From Nitrospira lenta (GTDB lineage Bacteria > Nitrospirota > Nitrospiria > Nitrospirales > Nitrospiraceae): a DNA stretch of 42,613 bases. This document shows, one piece after another, positions 1 to 7,915 of this stretch (its first letter is position 1; the number at the start of each line of letters is the position of its first letter). Under the pieces are notes generated by a model, which had not been told where the DNA came from, did not search any database, and worked only from the letters and a program-made list of their open reading frames with translations. The position numbers and the translations under genes were made by a program. Where the stretch lies: the NCBI GenBank assembly GCA_945905765.1, contig CAMDPZ010000014.1, forward strand, positions 1-42,613, read 5' to 3'.

Positions 1-1295
1 AAGGCCCCTTGATTCTCTTCCAACATCTGACGAGCCGACCGGCCCATTCGCTCCCGTTCCTCGTGATTGGCAAAGAGGCCGATGACTTGTTGCGTGAGAT
101 CCTCCGCCGTGGACACGCGGCGCCCCCCTCCCGCCTGGATCAAGAGGTCTGCAATCTCCGCACAGTGATCGGTGTAGGGACCGAACAGGACCGGCTTCGC
201 CCACTGAGCCGGCTCCAGCAAATTATGTCCTCCCACCGGAACGAGCGTGCCTCCGACGAACGCCACCACCGCTTCCCGGTAGATCGTAGCCAACTCGCCT
301 CGCGAATCGAGCAGCAACACGCGGGGACCGATAGGCCTCAGCACGCCTGCCCGCCCAATCGTACTGCATCGCTGCACCGCCAGCCCCTTTGCCAGAACCA
401 TCGCCTCCACCGACTCAGCCCGCTCAATATGCCGAGGAGCCAGCAATAACACCGCTGAGGGATAGCGGGCCGCAAGCGCATGATAGCAGTCCACCAGAAT
501 CTCTTCCTCTACCGGATGGGTGCTGCCTGCGACAAACAACTGTTCCGTCTCTTGCAGACCCAAACGGACCCTCGTCGATCCATCCTCCAGCACAACCGGT
601 ATCGGCTGATCGAACTTGATATTCCCCGTCCGCCTCACACGCGATACCTCCGCTCCCAAGGCTACAATCCGCTCGACATCCCGATCTGACTGCATCAAAC
701 AGAAACTAAGCCCCTGCAACATCGTCCGATAGAACGATCGCACCGGCGCCCATTGCTGCCTGGCAAAAGACCTGGTCGAGAGCCGCCCATTCACGAGGAC
801 CGTCGGTGTTCCACGACGACGCAGTTGCCACAAGAGATTCGGCCAGAGTTCTGTCTCGACAAAAAGATAGAGGCGAGGTTGCAGTCGTTCGATAAAGCGG
901 GAGACGACCCAGGGGAAATCGAGCGGCGCGTAACAATGGTCGGCCACGCCGGCCAACCGCTGCTCTACAGCTTCCCGTCCCGTCTCGGTCACAGTCGAAA
1001 CCACTAAACGGCAGTCGGGATGGCGGCGAGACAGTTCCTTCACGAGCGGTGTGACCGCCACCACTTCCCCGAGAGAAACCGCGTGGATCCAGATGACTGG
1101 TTTATCTGGTCTGTCCGGTTCGTTTGGTCTGTCTGGTTGACCCGATCGACCAGATAGACCAGAAAAACCGGATAGACCTCTCCCCCACCCGAGCCTTTCC
1201 AGCAATCCTCGGCGACACCGCTGTTTCGCCAGCAGGACCGCCAGGATGGCCGGAGACAGGAGCAGGAGCACAATATTATAAAAGAGACGCCACAT
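1..1295 (-). CDS. waaA: 3-deoxy-D-manno-octulosonic acid transferase (Kdo transferase), 3' end beyond window
   Basis: Transfers Kdo from CMP-Kdo to lipid IVA at the inner-membrane cytoplasmic face (GT30 family). The frame is open from ATG 1295 to the window edge, so the C-terminus is missing. Visible: an N-terminal hydrophobic anchor (about residues 5-23), the HAVSLGE block whose Glu (about residue 77) matches the family catalytic base, ETELWPNL, the NGRLS motif, and the nucleotide-binding GGTLVPVGGHNLLEP block with FGPYTDHC. Residues about 39-66, between the anchor and HAVSLGE, are a tripeptide-repeat insertion encoded by a 9-bp array (1097-1178); E. coli WaaA has a shorter loop there. Last readable gene of the envelope operon. 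The start lacks a clear Shine-Dalgarno. Family assignment is secure. Confidence 0.95.
   Translation of the reverse strand, partial: MWRLFYNIVLLLLSPAILAVLLAKQRCRRGLLERLGWGRGLSGFSGLSGRSGQPDRPNEPDRPDKPVIWIHAVSLGEVVAVTPLVKELSRRHPDCRLVVSTVTETGREAVEQRLAGVADHCYAPLDFPWVVSRFIERLQPRLYLFVETELWPNLLWQLRRRGTPTVLVNGRLSTRSFARQQWAPVRSFYRTMLQGLSFCLMQSDRDVERIVALGAEVSRVRRTGNIKFDQPIPVVLEDGSTRVRLGLQETEQLFVAGSTHPVEEEILVDCYHALAARYPSAVLLLAPRHIERAESVEAMVLAKGLAVQRCSTIGRAGVLRPIGPRVLLLDSRGELATIYREAVVAFVGGTLVPVGGHNLLEPAQWAKPVLFGPYTDHCAEIADLLIQAGGGRRVSTAEDLTQQVIGLFANHEERERMGRSARQMLEENQGA
1097..1178. repeat. Inverted array of 9-bp GGTCTGTC-like units inside waaA
   Basis: On the plus strand, TGGTCTGTC-type 9-mers run from 1097 to 1140 and their reverse complement (GGTCTATCC-type) from 1147 to 1178. 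The period is exactly 9, so the waaA frame is kept. Read on the minus strand the first arm gives four Gly-x-Ser tripeptides and the second gives Gly-Gln-Pro followed by Asp/Asn-x-Pro tripeptides. The same unit recurs at 9286-9381 and 21605-21755. Confidence 0.9.
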
Positions 1296-1370
1296 ATGAT
1301 GAGCTATCAGCAGTCAGCCCTGGATCAGGGCGCATGAAATGCGAAACAAGCGAGAAATGCGCAACTCACA

Positions 1371-1424
1371 GTTCGAAGTTCTGGGTTCGACGTTTGAAAA
1401 ACCTCGAACTTCGGACCTCGAACT
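1371..1424. repeat. GTTCGAAG-type inverted repeat at the acyltransferase/waaA junction
   Basis: Two imperfect inverted arms of about 24 nt built of GTTCGA(A/G)G-like units flank a ~4-nt loop (gaaa). It overlaps the stop of the frame-restored acyltransferase (1423) and lies 76 bp upstream of the waaA ATG. It would form a long imperfect hairpin in the operon mRNA. No U-run follows it. Confidence 0.75.
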
Positions 1425-2132
1425 ATCCCCCATCTCGCCCGGCCACGGCCTCCTCCGCCTGATCCGTCAGTCGATTCAGGACCGTTTCAAGCTCGAGCCG
1501 TGCCGATTCCAACGTCTGGTCGTCGGCGTCGCGCGGGACCCAGATGGGGGCGCCCCAGAGATAGAGGCCGCGAGACCAGGGGAATGGGACCATGAACCGA
1601 TCCCAGCTCGCGAAGAGTTTTTTTTTGAGCAGCAAAAGGCTAACGGCACAATCGGCAGGCCCGTGGCTTTTGCTAGCTGCACCACCCCGAGCTTGACCAC
1701 CTGCCGAGGCCCCTTGGGTCCATCGGGAGTCACCACCAGATCCGCACCGGATCGCCCAAGCCTGATTAATTCTCGCAGCGCCAACGCTCCACCCCTGGTG
1801 CTCGATCCGCGAACCGCCCTGTGGCCGAATCGGGAAATGATGCGCGCGATGATCCCGCCATCCTGATGTTGGCTAATCAACACATCGACCTCGATCCCGC
1901 GATGTTCCAGCTCTAACGCGACCATGAGCTGCTGCGCATGCCAGAACGAGAGAATGAAATGACCCCCCTGGCGACGCAACGCCTCCACCGGCTCATAGCC
2001 CTGCGCATCGATCGTCATCGTCCGCCCCAGCCCTCGAATCACCGCAGCCCCGATTGGAGGGAGCACGGAGAGCTTCAGCCACTGTTCAACTCGTTTTTTC
2101 ACGCGGACTCCAATTCGACGCTCATCACTCAT
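1423..2132 (-). CDS. Lysophospholipid acyltransferase-like protein (DUF374), frame broken at an A9 run
   Basis: DUF374 proteins resemble the lauroyl/lysophospholipid acyltransferase superfamily and are often found among lipid A genes; the substrate is unknown. Visible: FILSFWHAQ near residue 58, VLISQHQDGGIIARI, GSSTRGGALALREL and TPDGPKGPR. After residue ~170 the frame is lost at nine A (coding strand, 1618-1626). The unshifted frame runs on nonsensically to 1476, while the -1 frame continues as a convincing family C-terminus (FASWDRFMVPFPWSRGLYLWGAP) to a stop at 1423. One extra A, or a -1 shift on A AAA AAC, restores a protein of about 236 residues. ATG 2132 lies inside a GTGATG-type array; GTG 2102, preceded by GGAG, is a good alternative start. 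Confidence 0.8.
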
Positions 2133-2150
2133 CGCCGATCACCCATCACA
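2118..2150. repeat. GTGATGAG-type array at the msbA/acyltransferase junction
   Basis: Read on the minus strand it is a run of GTGATGGGTGATCGGCGATG-like units covering nearly all of the 24-bp gap after the msbA stop and the first codons of the next gene. Overlapping TGA and ATG triplets are inherent in the unit. Only one orientation is seen here, unlike the paired arms at 6077-6180 and 7835-7915. Confidence 0.7.
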
Positions 2151-2156
2151 GCAACC

Positions 2157-3902
2157 TTACGCATCGGCCACATCCTGAAACTGCATGGCATGGAGCTTCT
2201 GATACTGTCCTCCTCGACGCAACAGCTCGTCATGCGTTCCCACTTCGACGATCGAGCCTCTGGACAAAACCATGATCCGATCGGCCCGTTGGATCGTGGA
2301 CAAGCGATGGGCGATGACGAGGGTCGTCCGATTCTTCATCAAATTGGCGAGCGCCAGCTGCACGACCCGTTCCGATTCGCTGTCCAGCGCCGACGTGGCT
2401 TCATCGAGGATGAGCAGGGGGGGATCGCGCAGGATCGCGCGGGCAATGGCCAAACGCTGCCGCTCCCCGCCTGACAGCTTCACCCCTTTTTCTCCCACCA
2501 CCGTCTGATAGCCCTGCGGCAGACGGTCGACAAAGTCGTGGGCATAGGCCAGCTGCGCCGCCCGGAGAATCTCTTCGTCGGATGCGTCCTGCCGCCCAAA
2601 GGCGATGTTATTGCGGATGCTGTCGTCGAACAGGACGACATCCTGCGAGACCATCCCGATCTGCGACCGAAGCGAGCGAAGGGTATAGGATTGAATATCG
2701 ACCCCGTCGATGAGAATACGCCCTGCCGTCGGCTCGTAAAAGCGCGGGATGAGATTCACCAACGTGGTCTTGCCGCTGCCACTGCTGCCCACGAGCGCGA
2801 CCATTTCCCCGGCGCGAATCGTCAAATTAATCCCATTGAGCGCCGGCACCACCTGACTCTCATAGTGAAACGTCACGTCCTCGAACGTCACCGACTGGGC
2901 CACCCGCGGCAACTCCAAGCGGCCACGATCCCCATCCTGCTCGGTCTTGATATCCAAGACATCGAACACCCGTTCCGCCGCAGCCAAGGCCTGCTGAATC
3001 GAATTATTCGAGCCGGAGAGCCGGCGAATCGGCGTATAAGCCATGAACATCGCCGTCAGAAACGAGAAAAACTCTCCCGGCGTCATGGAGCCGGCAATCA
3101 CGAGAAAACCGCCATACCAAATAATCGCCGCGACCCCCACGACACCGATCACTTCCATATGCGACGACCCGATGGAAGAAACCTGAATCGCCTTCATCGT
3201 CGTGTTGAGAAACGCGCGATTGCTCTCCTGGAAACGCAGCTCCTCGGTCTCTTCGCGCCCATAGGCCTTCACCATGCGAATGCCGGACAGCGTTTCCTGC
3301 AGCGTGGAGGCCATATCCCCCATCCGCTCCTGGCCGCTGGCCGCCAAAGCCCTCAGCCGTTTCCCCATCCGCACCATCGTAAATACGGACAAGGGAATCA
3401 CAATCACCGAAAGGCCGGCCAGCCGCCAATTCTGATAGAACACCACGCCCATCATGGCCAGGAAGGTGAGGCCCTGCTGGAACACATCCTTCAGCACCCC
3501 GGCCACCGCATTCGCCATCATCGAGACGTCGCTCACCACCCGGGACACCAATCGCCCCGAGGTGTTCACATCGTGATAGGGAACAGGTAAGCGAATGAGT
3601 TTCCCGAACAGCTCCTGCCGCACGTCGGTGATCACCTGATTCCCGACATAGTTCATGAGATAGTTTTGGCCGTAATTGAAGACGCTCTTGCACACCGATA
3701 CAGCGAAGAGGGCGAGCGGGAGAACGACCAGGAGGCTTTCGTTCTTATTGATGAAAATTTCGTCGAGAACCGGCTTGATAAGCCAGGCATAGGCGCCGGA
3801 GAAGGCCGCCACCATCCCCGAACACACGAAAGCCGCCCCCAGGCGAACCTGATAGGGCTTCAGGTAATGGACCAATCGTGTCAAACGATCTAACGTCGAC
3901 AT
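2157..3902 (-). CDS. msbA: Lipid A export ABC transporter, ATP-binding/permease protein MsbA
   Basis: Half-transporter that flips core-lipid A from the inner to the outer leaflet of the inner membrane, working as a homodimer. 581 residues, the usual length. An N-terminal six-helix transmembrane domain (about 1-310) is followed by an ABC domain with Walker A GSSGSGKT (372-379), signature LSGGE (476-480), Walker B LLILDE (496-501) and the switch His 532. The start overlaps the end of lpxB by 13 bp, indicating translational coupling. Other ABC exporters share this architecture, but the position between lpxB and waaA makes MsbA the best call. Confidence 0.95.
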   Translation of the reverse strand: MSTLDRLTRLVHYLKPYQVRLGAAFVCSGMVAAFSGAYAWLIKPVLDEIFINKNESLLVVLPLALFAVSVCKSVFNYGQNYLMNYVGNQVITDVRQELFGKLIRLPVPYHDVNTSGRLVSRVVSDVSMMANAVAGVLKDVFQQGLTFLAMMGVVFYQNWRLAGLSVIVIPLSVFTMVRMGKRLRALAASGQERMGDMASTLQETLSGIRMVKAYGREETEELRFQESNRAFLNTTMKAIQVSSIGSSHMEVIGVVGVAAIIWYGGFLVIAGSMTPGEFFSFLTAMFMAYTPIRRLSGSNNSIQQALAAAERVFDVLDIKTEQDGDRGRLELPRVAQSVTFEDVTFHYESQVVPALNGINLTIRAGEMVALVGSSGSGKTTLVNLIPRFYEPTAGRILIDGVDIQSYTLRSLRSQIGMVSQDVVLFDDSIRNNIAFGRQDASDEEILRAAQLAYAHDFVDRLPQGYQTVVGEKGVKLSGGERQRLAIARAILRDPPLLILDEATSALDSESERVVQLALANLMKNRTTLVIAHRLSTIQRADRIMVLSRGSIVEVGTHDELLRRGGQYQKLHAMQFQDVADA

Positions 3903-5017
3903 TCAGACAATGCCACCTGCGCGGCTCGACGGGACGCACCGGGCTCTCCCAATGATTCCCGAACCTGTCGCAGCCCTTCCTTCATGCCATTATACGCCGA
4001 CGGATCGCGCAAGAGATGCAGCGCCTCCTGACACAACCGCTCGGCCGTCGCCTCATCCTGAATCAGTTCCGGCACGACCGACCGGCCCGCCACCAGATTG
4101 ACGAGCCCGATCCATTTCACATTGATCAGCCACCGCGCCAGCCGATAGGTCACCGGCGTGGTCTTGTACAGAAGGACCATGGGGGTCCCCACCACCGCCG
4201 CCTGCAGGGTCGCGGTCCCGGACGCGATCAACAATACATCAGATAAGGCCATCACCTCGCTGGACTGGTCATGCGCCACGCGCACCGGCACAGGGCTATG
4301 CCGCAACAGGGACTGAAGCAGATTATCGTCGATTGAGGAGGCCTGCGCTAGGATAAATTGCGTCCCAGGCTCCGCGGCGGCCAGTTGTTCCGCCGCCTGA
4401 AGAAGCACCGGCAGGAGCATTTCGACTTCGCCCACGCGACTCCCCGGCAACAACCCGACAACCGGCGCAGACTCGTTCAAGCCGAATTGGCTGCGAAGCT
4501 TCGCGCGATCGTATTGCGGCGCGACGACATCGAGCAGGGGATGGCCGACGAACGTGCAGCGGACGCCGGCGCGGCGATAGAGCTCCGGCTCGAAGGGCAG
4601 GATCACGACGACATGGTCAACCCGGCGCTGAATCCATTTCATCCGTCCTGGCCGCCAGGCCCACACTTGCGGGGCAATATAGTAGAGCACGCGCCGTCCG
4701 GCGGCTTTGGCGACCCGGGCGAAATGAAAGTTCAGCCCTGGATTGTCGATCAACACCACAAGATCCCAGGCTTCCGACTTCAACACCCGCCTGATGGCCA
4801 ACACGCGCTGCACCATGGCACGGATGGCGGACAACCCGATCAAGCCCATCACATCCAGCTGCGGAACGCCCGGCACAAGCTTGACACCAGCGGCGCGCAT
4901 CGCAGCCCCGCCGATCCCCACCAACTCAGCCTGTGGGTCGAGCGCCATCATGGCTTTAGCCAAATTGGCCCCGTGAAGATCCCCCGAGGCTTCGCCCGTC
5001 ACAATTAAAATTCGCAT
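3890..5017 (-). CDS. lpxB: Lipid-A-disaccharide synthase
   Basis: GT19 enzyme joining lipid X to UDP-2,3-diacylglucosamine to form the lipid A disaccharide at the inner membrane. 375 residues, normal length. Visible: MRILIVTGEASGDLHGANLAKAM at the N-terminus (family signature GEASGD), YIAPQVWAW, FVGHPLLDV, LLPGSRVGEVE and the IASGTATLQAA nucleotide-binding block. It works directly after LpxI, whose product it uses, encoded two genes upstream. Its start follows a GGGATAG-type inverted array, and its 3' end overlaps msbA. Confidence 0.97.
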   Translation of the reverse strand: MRILIVTGEASGDLHGANLAKAMMALDPQAELVGIGGAAMRAAGVKLVPGVPQLDVMGLIGLSAIRAMVQRVLAIRRVLKSEAWDLVVLIDNPGLNFHFARVAKAAGRRVLYYIAPQVWAWRPGRMKWIQRRVDHVVVILPFEPELYRRAGVRCTFVGHPLLDVVAPQYDRAKLRSQFGLNESAPVVGLLPGSRVGEVEMLLPVLLQAAEQLAAAEPGTQFILAQASSIDDNLLQSLLRHSPVPVRVAHDQSSEVMALSDVLLIASGTATLQAAVVGTPMVLLYKTTPVTYRLARWLINVKWIGLVNLVAGRSVVPELIQDEATAERLCQEALHLLRDPSAYNGMKEGLRQVRESLGEPGASRRAAQVALSECRR

Positions 5018-5025
5018 AACTTCTT

Positions 5026-5104
5026 GGGAGGGGTATAGGTGTAGAGGGGTAAGGGGGTAAAATCCATGCCTTCCGTCCCACTACCCCGACTATCCCTCTA
5101 TCCC
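5026..5104. repeat. GGGGTA/GGGATAG-type inverted array at the oxidoreductase/lpxB junction
   Basis: Plus-strand GGGGTA-rich units (5026-5060) face TACCCC/TATCCC units (5082-5104) across about 21 nt. On the minus strand the second arm encodes the last residues (Gly-Ile-Glu-Gly) and the TAG stop of the oxidoreductase. The other arm occupies most of the gap before the lpxB ATG. Pairing is imperfect but extended. Confidence 0.75.
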
Positions 5105-6061
5105 GTTTGCCCCTTCTTTATGACGGGCCGCAAAGGCTTCAATGGCCTGCAAGACTTGATGCGCGACCTCCACAGCTGCCGCGCCATCCTCGCCCGACAC
5201 CACCGGCCTCGTGCCGGTGCTGGCTGCGTGAAGAAACGATGCCAGTTGCAGCTTCAACGGTTCTTCATCTCCCCCTTGCAACTGCTCGACCTCGACCGTC
5301 GGCTTCTCCCCTGCCTTGGCGTGGCGTCTCGAAATTGTGCCGTGGCGTGCCTGGAAATCGATCGAGACATAACTGTCCTTTTGGAAGAGACGCAACCGGC
5401 GCATCTTCGTCATCGACACGCGGCTAGAGGTCAGGTTGGCCACACAGCCGCTGGTGAACTGAATGCGGGCGTTGGCGATATCGATCGAGGAGGACAAGAC
5501 GGTCACCCCCGCAGCCCGCACCTCTTCAACGGGACCGGGATTCAAGGAGAGCACGAGGTCCAAATCGTGGATCATTAAGTCTAGGACCACGTCCACATCC
5601 GTGCCCCGTTCACTGAAGCTGCTGAGACGGTGACATTCAATGAACACAGGCCTCCCGATATGGGGCCGCATCAGCGCCATGATCGGATTGAACCGTTCGC
5701 TATGGCCGACTTGCAGGCAACAGCCCTTCTGCTTGGCCAGCTGCACCAATTCCTGCGCCTCTGCCGGCGTAACCGCCAGCGGCTTTTCGACCAGCACATG
5801 TTTGCCGGCTAAGAGACAGGCCTTGGCGACGGCATAATGGCCGGACGTAGGCACAGCCACGCTCACCACATCGACGTGCGGCAAGAGTTCATCAGCCGTA
5901 TGAAAAACCCGTACCCCATGCCGGTCTGCGACGACTTTCGCCCGCTCGATCGACTGGTCCGATCCCCCGACGAGCTGCGCCCCTGGCAAGGAAGCATAGA
6001 GCCGCGCATGGTGCTGCCCCAGATGTCCGACGCCGATGACGCCTGCCCGAATCGACTTCAT
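5090..6061 (-). CDS. Gfo/Idh/MocA-family NAD(P)-dependent oxidoreductase (candidate UDP-GlcNAc 3-oxidase)
   Basis: 323 residues from ATG 6061, chosen because AGGG precedes it and the protein then begins directly with the Rossmann strand MKSIRAGVIGVGHLGQHHARLY. The longer frame upstream is repeat-derived. Visible: GxGxxG, the EKP motif (VEKPLAV) with the family catalytic Lys, and a C-terminal alpha/beta substrate domain with DLMIHDLDLV. Lying between lpxI and lpxB, it may be GnnA-like, oxidising UDP-GlcNAc at C3 so that an aminotransferase (GnnB) can make UDP-GlcNAc3N for amide-linked lipid A. No gnnB is in the window, so the exact substrate is an inference. Other UDP-sugar dehydrogenases of this family are possible. 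Confidence 0.85.
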   Translation of the reverse strand: MKSIRAGVIGVGHLGQHHARLYASLPGAQLVGGSDQSIERAKVVADRHGVRVFHTADELLPHVDVVSVAVPTSGHYAVAKACLLAGKHVLVEKPLAVTPAEAQELVQLAKQKGCCLQVGHSERFNPIMALMRPHIGRPVFIECHRLSSFSERGTDVDVVLDLMIHDLDLVLSLNPGPVEEVRAAGVTVLSSSIDIANARIQFTSGCVANLTSSRVSMTKMRRLRLFQKDSYVSIDFQARHGTISRRHAKAGEKPTVEVEQLQGGDEEPLKLQLASFLHAASTGTRPVVSGEDGAAAVEVAHQVLQAIEAFAARHKEGANGIEG

Positions 6062-6076
6062 AGAATACCCTGAAAA

Positions 6077-6180
6077 TGATGGGTGATGAGTGACGAGTGA
6101 TGAGACGAGATGAAGAAAAGAGGCGCAGTGGCTCGCTTCTTTGCCAGGCACTCGTCACGCATCACGGCTCACCCATCACG
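6077..6180. repeat. GTGATGAG-type inverted array between lpxI and the oxidoreductase
   Basis: Plus-strand arm GATGGGTGATGAGTGACGAG-like (6077-6108) faces its inverted counterpart (6149-6180) across a 40-nt loop. On the minus strand the second arm encodes the last residues of LpxI (Val-Met-Gly-Glu-Pro) and its TGA stop at 6162. Confidence 0.8.
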
Positions 6181-7013
6181 CCGGCCTTGATCCCGACAAT
6201 GGCAATGCGGGCGGACTTGGCTTTCTCCAACATGATCTCGCGGTCCAAGAGAATCGTCCGTCCTGCTTCGATAGCCAACACAGAAGCCTTGACCGACGCC
6301 ATCACCTCAATAGTCCGGGGACCCACGGCCGGGAGATCAAATCGCATGTCCTGCTGCGGCTTCGACCGCTTGACCACCACCGCCCCATCCTTGGCCAAAT
6401 CGCCGCCTCGTTTGATAGCTTCGTCTGTGCCTTCGACCGCCTCGACCGCCACCACCACGCGATCTTTGATCACGACACATTGCCCGATATCCAGACGCCC
6501 GATGGCCTCTGCCACGTCCCATCCGTACCGGATATCTTCCCACTCCTTTTCCGAGGGAGTGCGCGCGGTCAACGATCCTTCTTCCACGAGAATCCCCTCA
6601 AGCCCGAAGGTCGATTCGCAGATGACGATCCCTTCCTGCTCAAGCTCCTTCGCCAATTCGCGCAGAATGTCGTCGTCCTTCCAGAGCGCCAGCCTCGTCG
6701 CCAGGGCCAGAGTGCGAAAATCCGGACGCAGGGTGGTAAAGACATGGGTCTTCTTGATCCCGCCCAGCATCACGGCCTGATGGACTCCGTCTTCCTTGAA
6801 GGCCTTGATCAGCTTGCTGAGCTGGCCGATCTTGACCCAATGGATCCGATCCACATGGCTGGCCAACTCCGGTTCCGTCTCGCCCTCATGCGCCACAGCC
6901 GACACGTGATAGCCGAGCTTCCTGGCATTGTCTGCAAAAATGATCGGGAACCGGCCGTTGCCGGCAATCAGCCCGATCCGCTCTCCATCCACAACCTGAG
7001 GCAGTAATGCCAC
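6162..7013 (-). CDS. lpxI: UDP-2,3-diacylglucosamine pyrophosphatase LpxI
   Basis: Hydrolyses UDP-2,3-diacylglucosamine to lipid X and UMP, the step done by LpxH in E. coli. 283 residues, the usual length of the LpxI (DUF1009) family. Visible: N-terminal IGLIAGNGRFPIIFADNAR, the GGIKKTHVF segment, STFGLEGILVEEG, and the C-terminal domain with VVIKDRVVVAVEAVEGTDEAI, followed by RFDLPAVGPRTIEVM. It starts at GTG 7013, three bases after the lpxA stop, with GAGGAG inside the lpxA end as ribosome binding site. The last few residues come from a GTGATG-type array, so its C-terminus may not be functionally constrained. Confidence 0.95.
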   Translation of the reverse strand: MALLPQVVDGERIGLIAGNGRFPIIFADNARKLGYHVSAVAHEGETEPELASHVDRIHWVKIGQLSKLIKAFKEDGVHQAVMLGGIKKTHVFTTLRPDFRTLALATRLALWKDDDILRELAKELEQEGIVICESTFGLEGILVEEGSLTARTPSEKEWEDIRYGWDVAEAIGRLDIGQCVVIKDRVVVAVEAVEGTDEAIKRGGDLAKDGAVVVKRSKPQQDMRFDLPAVGPRTIEVMASVKASVLAIEAGRTILLDREIMLEKAKSARIAIVGIKAGVMGEP

Positions 7014-7016
7014 GCG

Positions 7017-7823
7017 CTACTCCTCATCCTCTTTATCTTTGCCCACCGACCGGCAGATGCCGCGTTTCGTTCCCTCCAGGAAGGCCACAACCGTCATGAC
7101 ATCCGGCTGGTCGGCGAACTCAAGCTTCGCCAGCTTGGCTGCGTCCGCGGTGCGATGCCCAGAGCGGAAGATCATATCGTAGGCCCGCTTCAGCACTGAG
7201 ATGCGATCGTTCGAAAACCCCTGCCGACGCAACCCCACCGAATTCAAGCCATACATCCTCGCCTGATAGCCACCGGCGGCCCGCATGAAAGGCGGGAGAT
7301 CCTGCCCGAGCGCGCAACAGCCGCCGACCATAGAATAGGGCCCGATCCGCACATGTTGATGGATCCCGGTCAGCCCCCCGATGATGGCATGGTCGCCGAT
7401 GGTGATGTGACCGGCTAAGCTGGAGGCATTGGCCATAACGATATGACTGCCGAGATAACAATCGTGGGCCACGTGGACATAGGCCATCAAGAAGTTTTTG
7501 GAGCCGATGCTGGTCGTCCCGCCGCCTTGCACCGTCGCGCGGTTGACCGTGACATATTCCCGGAAAATATTGTCATCGCCGATCACCACCTTCGTCGGCT
7601 CGCCTTTGTAATTAAGATGTTGGGGCGGGGCGCCGATCGAGACGAAGGGATGCAGCTCGCACCGCGCGCCGATCTCCGTCCAGCCCTCGACGGCGACATG
7701 GGAAACCAGACGGGTCCCAGGCCCAATCGTCACATGCTCGCCGACGACACAAAAGGGGCCCACGACAACATCGTCGGCCAATGTGGCCTTAGGGTGAATG
7801 ACTGCGCTCGCATGAATCTGCAC
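7017..7823 (-). CDS. lpxA: Acyl-ACP--UDP-N-acetylglucosamine O-acyltransferase
   Basis: First step of lipid A synthesis: 3-hydroxyacyl transfer to UDP-GlcNAc in the cytoplasm. 268 residues from GTG 7823. This start has GGAGG seven bases upstream and gives QIHASAVIHPKATL, matching family N-termini; the frame upstream is array DNA. The body is a left-handed beta helix of hexapeptide repeats (about 5-190) with a helical C-terminal domain. The catalytic His lies in YVHVAHDC, as in E. coli HIAHDC. The MVGGC region keeps the Gly that in E. coli (Gly173) permits a long C14 acyl chain, suggesting a similar chain length. Confidence 0.96.
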   Translation of the reverse strand: MQIHASAVIHPKATLADDVVVGPFCVVGEHVTIGPGTRLVSHVAVEGWTEIGARCELHPFVSIGAPPQHLNYKGEPTKVVIGDDNIFREYVTVNRATVQGGGTTSIGSKNFLMAYVHVAHDCYLGSHIVMANASSLAGHITIGDHAIIGGLTGIHQHVRIGPYSMVGGCCALGQDLPPFMRAAGGYQARMYGLNSVGLRRQGFSNDRISVLKRAYDMIFRSGHRTADAAKLAKLEFADQPDVMTVVAFLEGTKRGICRSVGKDKEDEE

Positions 7824-7834
7824 GATTAACCTCC

Positions 7835-7915
7835 GGTGATGAGTGATCGGTGATGAGTGATCGGTTCCGGGCAACTGCTTCCCCATGAAAACTCGTCACA
7901 CATCACGCGTCACCC
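7835..7915. repeat. GTGATGAG-type inverted array between fabZ and lpxA
   Basis: Arm 7835-7866 contains two copies of GGTGATGAGTGATC. The inverted arm 7891-7915 (ACTCGTCACACATCACGCGT-like) lies 24 nt away. On the minus strand the second arm encodes the last residues of FabZ (Lys-Gly-Asp-Ala) and its TGA stop at 7903. The first arm ends beside the GGAGG of lpxA. Confidence 0.8.

Noticed and set aside
1097-1178. CRISPR-like array
   Set aside because: Units are 9 bp, degenerate and without spacers, and no cas genes are present.
7824-7886. Longer lpxA start at 7886
   Set aside because: The added residues are read from a GTGATG-type array; GTG 7823 has GGAGG at the right distance and matches family N-termini.
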